A DNA stretch of 64,000 bases, from assembly GCA_963766995.1 (NCBI GenBank), contig CAVYCE010000001.1:372001-436000 (forward strand), written 5' to 3'. Shown here piece after piece: positions 59,221-64,000 of this stretch. Both the position numbers and the translations under genes were made by a program. This DNA comes from Bog-473 sp963766995 (GTDB taxonomy: Bacteria; Actinomycetota; Acidimicrobiia; Acidimicrobiales; RAAP-2). The notes below the pieces were generated by a model that saw nothing but the letters and a program-made list of their open reading frames with translations, made no database searches and had not been told where the DNA came from. Every line of letters starts with the position of its first letter. Position 1 is the first letter of the stretch.

Positions 59221-60942
59221 GTGGAACGGGTGCTCTTTGCTCCGCGGGCGCTTCCCCCCCTCCCTCCCGATATCGCGGAAGAGGCCGGCCCATATTCGGC
59301 CTGGGTGCGCCATCGAGAAGTCGAACGAGTCGCTCAATATCGGCCTACCCCGGTCACCACTCCCCTCCAGCTCCTCATGCTGGTGCCTGGTGAGCCCCCT
59401 CCCAGCCTCGTGGCCACTCTGCAGAGCCTGCAGCAGCAAGTGGGGGATGGCTGGCACCTCACGGTGATGCTCCCCACTCCCTTCCAGGCCTCATTCACGG
59501 CACTGCTCGCGGTGTCCGGCCTCCAACGGACAAGTCGGCGGGTGCGGGTCTCATCGGTCGACGCGACGACGCCGGACGAGCTGTTGAACAGAGGGCTGCA
59601 CGAATGTGCCGGATCGGATGTGGCGCTGCTTTTCCCTGGCGACGTCTGGGCACCCGACGCCGTGGCGCAGATCGTTGCTGCGCTGCAGCCGGATTCGGTG
59701 GTCTACGCCGATGAGGACCAGGTGACAGAAGAGGGAGAGCACATGGCGCCACTGCTCAAGCCCGCTTATTCGCCCGAGCTCCTCCTGTCGTCGTCCTACA
59801 TGGGAAGACCCTTTGCCATGGGCGCCAACGTGGTGGACCGACTTGTGCAGCGTGGTGGCGGCCACACCACGCACTTGGAGCACGATCTCGCCCTGCGTGC
59901 CTGTGAGGTGGCATGGAATGTGGTGCACATCCCCGAGGTGCTGTGCCAACGAGTCAGCACGTCCGCACCACCTGATTTTCTCGATAGTGGACACGTCGAG
60001 GCCGCACTTCGCAGACGCGGTGAAAAAGGCGAGGTCCGGCCCGGGTCCTTTCCCGGCACCTATCGGGTGCGACGTACCGAAAATGCAGCGAAGGCCAGCG
60101 TCATCATCCCCTATCGCGATCAACCTCAATTTCTTCGCACCTGCATCGACTCCATCGATGCCACCAAGGGAGCGCAATCCTGCGAAGTGGTACTGATCGA
60201 CAACGGGTCGGTCAAACCTGAAACGCTCACCCTGGTCGAGCGTCTCCAAGCTCGACCCGACATTCACGTACTGCACGACGATCGGCCCTTCAACTGGGCC
60301 GCCCTGAGCAATGCCGGTGCCACCGTGGCGACTGGTGACGTCCTGGTCTTCTTGAACAACGATATTGAGGCAGTCGCCAGTGGATGGCTGCAGGCATTGT
60401 GCGCGCAGGCCCTGCGCTCGACCATTGGGGCGGTGGGAGCACGCCTGCTCTATCCCGACCGCAGGGTCCAACACTGTGGCGTGGTCGTTGGTTTGGGTGG
60501 GGCCGCTGGACACACGCTGGTCGGGTTGGACGGGACGGCACCGGGCTATCTCAATATGGCGGTCGTCGCTCGAGAGTGCGCCGCCGTCACCGGTGCCTGC
60601 CTCGCCACACGGCGCGAAGTGTTCGACGCACTGAAGGGATTCGACGAGACCCTGGGGGTGGACCTCAATGACGTCGATTACTGCCTCCGGGCCCAGCGAT
60701 CGGGCTGGCGCGTCATCATGGAACCGGCGGCCGAACTGATCCACCATGAGTCACCCAGCCGGGGAACGGCCGGCGACACCAAGGACATCGTCCACTTCAT
60801 CGAACGCTGGCGCGACTCAATCGTCACTGGGGATCCCTACCTGAGTCCGCACCTGACCCGCATGGACGCGTCCTGCCGACTGCGAGGTCCCAACGAGGAA
60901 GAATGGTGGCAGCAATGGCAGCTGAGCCTCACCAGCCGCTAA
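59221..60942 (+). CDS. Tandem family-2 glycosyltransferase
   Basis: 573 aa with two GT2-like halves. The first (about 45-260) is degenerate: it keeps SDVALLFPGDVW and VYADEDQVTEEGEHM, but little of the nucleotide site. The second (about 285-560) is complete: ASVIIPYRDQPQFLRTCIDSI, VVLIDNGS, NWAALSNAGATVATGDVLVFLNNDIE with the metal site, and DLNDVDYCLRAQRSGW. Such enzymes often build rhamnan or O-antigen-like chains. It heads an operon; the next start overlaps its stop as TAATG. Confidence 0.85.
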   Translation: MERVLFAPRALPPLPPDIAEEAGPYSAWVRHREVERVAQYRPTPVTTPLQLLMLVPGEPPPSLVATLQSLQQQVGDGWHLTVMLPTPFQASFTALLAVSGLQRTSRRVRVSSVDATTPDELLNRGLHECAGSDVALLFPGDVWAPDAVAQIVAALQPDSVVYADEDQVTEEGEHMAPLLKPAYSPELLLSSSYMGRPFAMGANVVDRLVQRGGGHTTHLEHDLALRACEVAWNVVHIPEVLCQRVSTSAPPDFLDSGHVEAALRRRGEKGEVRPGSFPGTYRVRRTENAAKASVIIPYRDQPQFLRTCIDSIDATKGAQSCEVVLIDNGSVKPETLTLVERLQARPDIHVLHDDRPFNWAALSNAGATVATGDVLVFLNNDIEAVASGWLQALCAQALRSTIGAVGARLLYPDRRVQHCGVVVGLGGAAGHTLVGLDGTAPGYLNMAVVARECAAVTGACLATRREVFDALKGFDETLGVDLNDVDYCLRAQRSGWRVIMEPAAELIHHESPSRGTAGDTKDIVHFIERWRDSIVTGDPYLSPHLTRMDASCRLRGPNEEEWWQQWQLSLTSR

Positions 60943-61337
60943 TGGCCCGGCAACCGATGACTCCGCCCCAACTACTGCGACGTCCAGCCGACGCCCCGCC
61001 TCCATTGCCACACCTGCGTGACGGCGAGGCGGTGCAGTCGCTACATAGGGGATGGGCCGGTCTCTTTGCTGCCCCGACCACTCCTTCGCTGTGGCGCCGA
61101 GCCATCGGCAAGGCGCGTCGGAGCCTGCCCTTCGGGAGCGGCGATCGAGCCCTCCTCGGTGCTCTCGTGCGCGCCGTCGACACGGTGGCTGGCCGCTGCG
61201 ACGAGTTGGCCGATCGCTTAGCCACACTCGAATCCGCCACCGAGGACGTGGTGGCGTCCTTCGGCCAAGACATCACACAACTGAGGGCCGAAGTAGCGGT
61301 CCTACGATCCGCCACCAGCGATAGACCGAACAAGTGA
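60942..61337 (+). CDS. Small basic, coiled-coil protein in the GT operon
   Basis: 131 aa from ATG 60942, overlapping the GT2 stop (TAATG). The first half is Pro/Arg-rich (LWRRAIGKARRSLPFG); the second half is a heptad-like helix (LLGALVRAVDTVAGRCDELAD, then LATLESATEDVVASFGQDIT and LRAEVAVLRSATS). It may hold a glycosyltransferase complex together. No known family. Tight coupling on both sides (TAATG and GTGA) marks it as a real gene. Confidence 0.7.
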   Translation: MARQPMTPPQLLRRPADAPPPLPHLRDGEAVQSLHRGWAGLFAAPTTPSLWRRAIGKARRSLPFGSGDRALLGALVRAVDTVAGRCDELADRLATLESATEDVVASFGQDITQLRAEVAVLRSATSDRPNK

Positions 61338-62299
61338 CACCAAAATACGCGGGCGGGCTCGTCATTTGCAGCAGCAGCTGGTCTCGTGGAGACGAGCTGT
61401 CCTTCGTGATCCGAGCAGTCGCCGGGGCAGCGTCACGCCTCGGACCAATCACCGTATTTATTCCTGGTTCAGGCGACACCATTCCTGACGGCGGGTTCGA
61501 CCTCATCCCGGTCGGGCAGTCTGCCGACGGCATCTGGCCTGACGCATCAAAGCTGCGACTTCCCGAGGACTTCCTGGCATCAACCTGCATATTGATGGAC
61601 GAGTTCGGCCCCAATGCCGATGCGGTCCTCAAGGCATTTGGGTCGTCTGGTCAGGTGTTCACGCTGACTTCCGGACCGGACGCTGCCACCGTGCTCCGAC
61701 TCGTGGGGGACGAAGAGGGATCTTCACCACTCATTGGCATGCATGTACCCATCAATCCGCTGGCCTCGGCCCATCGACACAATGGCTTTGGCTTCGTCGA
61801 CTACGTACTGGTGCTCTCCGGGCGCAGCGGATCGCACGAGTTGCCTCCCGATGAAGTGGCGTGGCTCACCGCCGGTCTGCACCACGCCGACATTGTGGTG
61901 GTAGAGAACGCCGTCGCGTCGGTGTGGCGAGGCCGGGCTTTGCGCGGATCGACCACGATCGACACGCGGACGGATTTGGGTCGCCTCATGGCCCATGCCC
62001 TCGTGTGCGTTGACCTGGCACCCGGCCCATATGTGGGGCGCGAGTGCGTTGAGTTGCTCCGCTATGGCACGCCCATTGTGGTGCCCGAAGGCACAGCGGC
62101 GGCCAGTCATGCACGGATGGGCGGATTGACGTATGACCATGAAGGGGAGCTGGTGCAAAAGGTGACCAGGTTCGAGGACGCATCGTTCCGACACAAGAAA
62201 TCGCTGGCCGGCCGGCACTACGCCGACGCCACCTACGGCGACACCACGGTCTTCACGCAGCGCCTAAGCCAGGCTCTCGCCAGTACGGCAAATGGGTAG
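61334..62299 (+). CDS. Probable GT-B-like protein of the envelope operon
   Basis: 321 aa; GTG 61334 overlaps the previous stop by 4 bp. A Rossmann-like N-terminus (GGLVICSSSWSRGDELSFVI) and a C-terminal part with ALVCVDLAPGPYVGRECVELLRYGTPIVVPEGTAAA recall the donor-binding half of GT4-type enzymes, where a conserved Glu follows a Gly-rich turn (here GRECVELLRYGTPIV). The other GT-B motifs are weak, so it may be inactive or a new family. Likely last gene of the GT2 operon. Confidence 0.55.
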   Translation: MTPKYAGGLVICSSSWSRGDELSFVIRAVAGAASRLGPITVFIPGSGDTIPDGGFDLIPVGQSADGIWPDASKLRLPEDFLASTCILMDEFGPNADAVLKAFGSSGQVFTLTSGPDAATVLRLVGDEEGSSPLIGMHVPINPLASAHRHNGFGFVDYVLVLSGRSGSHELPPDEVAWLTAGLHHADIVVVENAVASVWRGRALRGSTTIDTRTDLGRLMAHALVCVDLAPGPYVGRECVELLRYGTPIVVPEGTAAASHARMGGLTYDHEGELVQKVTRFEDASFRHKKSLAGRHYADATYGDTTVFTQRLSQALASTANG

Positions 62300-62314
62300 A
62301 GAAAGTTGAGGCTG

Positions 62315-62578
62315 ATGTACGCAATCGTCACCAACGTCCGAGTTGAAAATCCTGAGGAAGCTCGACTCCTCTTACCCCACGCCAGAGAGGCCCTCGTATC
62401 TCGTGCGCCAGGCATCGTAAGCGGCTATTGGCTTGAGCCAATTGATGGAATAGGCACTTCGGTGATTGTCTTTGAGACCAGGGAATTTGCCGAAGAGGCC
62501 GCCAAATATCCAGTGCCGGAAATGCCTGGTGTCACCCAGATCGATATGCGAGTCCGTGAGGTGTTTGCCCACGTGTGA
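62315..62578 (+). CDS. Small dimeric alpha/beta-barrel (ABM-like) protein
   Basis: 87 aa from ATG 62315, with GAGG just upstream; TTG 62306 would add three residues. The pattern MYAIVTNVRVENPEEARLLL, then ALVSRAPGIVSGYWLEPIDG, then GTSVIVFETREFAEEAA fits a ferredoxin-like half-barrel of the antibiotic-biosynthesis-monooxygenase type. No substrate known. It is separated by 15 bp from the GT operon but does not look functionally tied to it. The stretch 62579-62706 holds nothing I can identify. Confidence 0.75.
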   Translation: MYAIVTNVRVENPEEARLLLPHAREALVSRAPGIVSGYWLEPIDGIGTSVIVFETREFAEEAAKYPVPEMPGVTQIDMRVREVFAHV

Positions 62579-62706
62579 TCGGTGTGAGGGACTGCCCCAA
62601 TTCGCCGGCAAGGGCAGACCATCTTGAGCTTGCCAATCCCCCATTCAAGGCTCCCCGGTCAGGTCAATTCCATCTCACCCATTTGCCGTAGGCAGGCTCT
62701 CGACCT

Positions 62707-63477
62707 TTAGAGACCCCGCCGGCGTAGCTCGAAGAACGCCACTGCGGCTGCCGCGGACACATTGAGCGACTCGACGCCGTCGGCCATCGGAATCCGAGCG
62801 GTCCGAGTGAGCAAAGGCTCTACCTCTTCGGACACCCCAGCATGTTCTCCCCCCACCACCAGCGCCGTGCGTGGCTCGAGCTCGGCCTCCCATAAGTCGA
62901 CCTGGCCATCCTGATCGAGGGCCAGGAGCTCGAAGCCGTGGGCCTTGAGCAGCTGGGCCGCCTCGAGTGCGGTCCGGATACGGAGCAAGGGGGCTCGAAA
63001 GGCCAATCCAGCCGATGCCTTGATAACCAGGGGGCCAAGATCGGCCACGCCTCGGGTGGGAACGATGATGCCGTCGAGACCTGCGGCTACGGCCGAGCGC
63101 ACAATCATGCCGACATTGGCTGGAGTGGTCACGCCATCGAGCAGGACACATTTCGCTGGGGCCGACTCCTCTCGCTGCTCCAGCCAGTCGGTGAGGGATC
63201 GCTTGTTGGGCGCTTCGACATCAGCAGCAATGCCTTGATGCTGCTTCCCGGTGCCGCTGATTCGAGTGACCTTGTCCCGATTGACTACCTGGACGGACAC
63301 CTGGCGGACTTCGGCTGCCCCTTCGATCTCTCGGCGCACCGAGCGAACGACGTCGGAGGCCACAAATACCTGGCTCACCGTCAGCGAGTGGTCCGCCAAC
63401 GCTTCCAACACAGCGATACGGCCGAACACCGTGATGTAGCGCTCCCTGGGTGAGCGTTCGTCGCTGTTTTGCAGCAC
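62707..63477 (-). CDS. TrmH/SpoU-family RNA 2'-O-methyltransferase
   Basis: 256 aa. An N-terminal RNA-binding region (FGRIAVLEALADHSLTVSQV) is followed by the SPOUT knot: LLDGVTTPANVGMIVRSA (motif 1), TALVVGGEHAGVSEEV (motif 2) and RIPMADGVESLNVSAAAAVA (motif 3). It should transfer methyl from S-adenosylmethionine to a 2'-hydroxyl of rRNA or tRNA, like RlmB. The GTG at 63477 has TACGCT 5 bases upstream, again suggesting a leaderless mRNA. It is divergent from the hydrolase gene at the window end. Confidence 0.9.
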   Translation of the reverse strand: MLQNSDERSPRERYITVFGRIAVLEALADHSLTVSQVFVASDVVRSVRREIEGAAEVRQVSVQVVNRDKVTRISGTGKQHQGIAADVEAPNKRSLTDWLEQREESAPAKCVLLDGVTTPANVGMIVRSAVAAGLDGIIVPTRGVADLGPLVIKASAGLAFRAPLLRIRTALEAAQLLKAHGFELLALDQDGQVDLWEAELEPRTALVVGGEHAGVSEEVEPLLTRTARIPMADGVESLNVSAAAAVAFFELRRRGL

Positions 63478-63575
63478 GACCCAGCGTATCTACCGATCGT
63501 TACTGCGGATAGTTCCTCTGATCGGCGTCATGCTTCGGATCATTGAGGCCGGAACAGTCCTACGATGACCCGACC

Positions 63576-64000
63576 GTGACCGACCAGACTCCTTTGCTCA
63601 GCTACGTGCCGTCGTCAGACGGGCTGCAGCTGGCCATTCACGATCTGGGTGGGCCGGCCGATCCATTGGCACCGGTGCTGCTCTTTTCCCACGCCACCGG
63701 ATTTCACGGGCGGGCGTGGGAACCCATGGCGGAGTACCTCCTGCCGACATATCGGTGCCTGGCTATTGACCACCGGGGCCACGGGCTGACAGAGACACCC
63801 GAGGGAACGAGCCTTGACTGGTCCCTCATGGGCGATGACGTGGTGTCGGTCATCGACAGCAAACTCATTGGTCCCGGTCGGACAATGCACGGGATCGGCC
63901 ATTCCATGGGCGGCGCCGCCTTGGCCTTGGCAGCCCTGCAGCGGCCGAGCGCATTTCAGTCGTTGTGGCTGTACGAACCGGTCATCGTTCCACCCGGAGC
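63576..64000 (+). CDS. Alpha/beta hydrolase, 5' part (runs off the window)
   Basis: 141 codons from GTG 63576 to the last base; the 3' end is outside the window. LLFSHATGFHGRAWEPMAEY carries the oxyanion His-Ala-Thr-Gly segment, AIDHRGHGLTETP the strand-4 turn, and GIGHSMGGAALAL the nucleophile Ser in GHSMGG. Asp and His of the triad must lie beyond the window. TACGAT at 63561-63566 may be its -10. The enzyme class (esterase, lactonase, or C-C hydrolase) cannot be told from this part. Confidence 0.85.
   Translation, partial: MTDQTPLLSYVPSSDGLQLAIHDLGGPADPLAPVLLFSHATGFHGRAWEPMAEYLLPTYRCLAIDHRGHGLTETPEGTSLDWSLMGDDVVSVIDSKLIGPGRTMHGIGHSMGGAALALAALQRPSAFQSLWLYEPVIVPPG

Overview
The window is GC-rich, gene-dense actinobacterial DNA. 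Family content (coenzyme F420 biosynthesis plus two F420-dependent LLM oxidoreductases, a DUF5719 secreted protein beside a giant GT2 membrane protein, RDD/DUF2510 proteins, CYP125-type P450s, heteromeric acyl-CoA dehydrogenases, an Rv0501/Rv0502-like pair) and frequent leaderless starts point to the Actinomycetota, most likely an Acidimicrobiia-type lineage. The lineage is inference; no rRNA is present.

Layout. 1-4.8 kb: end of an unknown gene, an MpaB/DUF2236 oxygenase and an adenylate cyclase-ATPase regulator. 5-8.2 kb: a P450 and two F420-dependent LLM oxidoreductases, probably one transcript. 8.2-11.1 kb: lipoprotein, two RDD membrane proteins and a SprT-like metalloprotein. 11.1-14.9 kb: a FadE28/FadE29-like acyl-CoA dehydrogenase pair divergent from a thiolase. 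The P450 promoter and the FadE/thiolase promoter each carry a KstR-like palindrome, which suggests a sterol or isoprenoid side-chain degradation regulon. 14.9-19.9 kb: DUF445 and Abi-alpha-like proteins, DinB, SRPBCC, a broken aldo/keto reductase, a FlaR-like kinase and a DHFR-like reductase. 19.9-22.6 kb: phosphomannose isomerase, Trm112-like protein and phosphomannomutase. 22.6-34.8 kb: envelope glycosyltransferases, CPBP protease, ftsH, an ECF sigma factor with a DUF4349 partner, DUF5719 protein. 35-47 kb: GDP-deoxysugar reductase, three overlapping GT4 genes, SDR, acyl-CoA synthetase, cofD-cofE, NDP-sugar epimerase and NDP-sugar pyrophosphorylase, Thr-rich membrane protein. 47-53 kb: BTAD regulator, DMT transporter, TetR remnant, an unusual tRNA, two small membrane proteins, a second P450 and a carboxylesterase. 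53-64 kb: NlpC/P60 hydrolase, GT2 enzymes, acyltransferase/SDR pair, GNAT, class V aminotransferase, a second envelope GT cluster, TrmH-type methyltransferase, and the start of an alpha/beta hydrolase.

How the parts connect. The isomerase, mutase and pyrophosphorylase together give fructose-6-P to GDP-mannose, which can feed the GDP-4-keto-6-deoxymannose reductase and the many glycosyltransferases; the dehydratase that should precede the reductase is not here. cofD and cofE make the tail of F420, which the two LLM enzymes would use.

Most notable: ftsH is split by one extra base exactly at a CUU-AGG-C heptamer, the known Ty1 +1 frameshift sequence, and +1 slippage would restore a full 695-residue protease. 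A second single-base frame break lies at the start of a small gene near 34.95 kb, so sequence error must be weighed. The only tRNA has a UAA (Leu) anticodon but a class-I body with a 5-nt variable loop.
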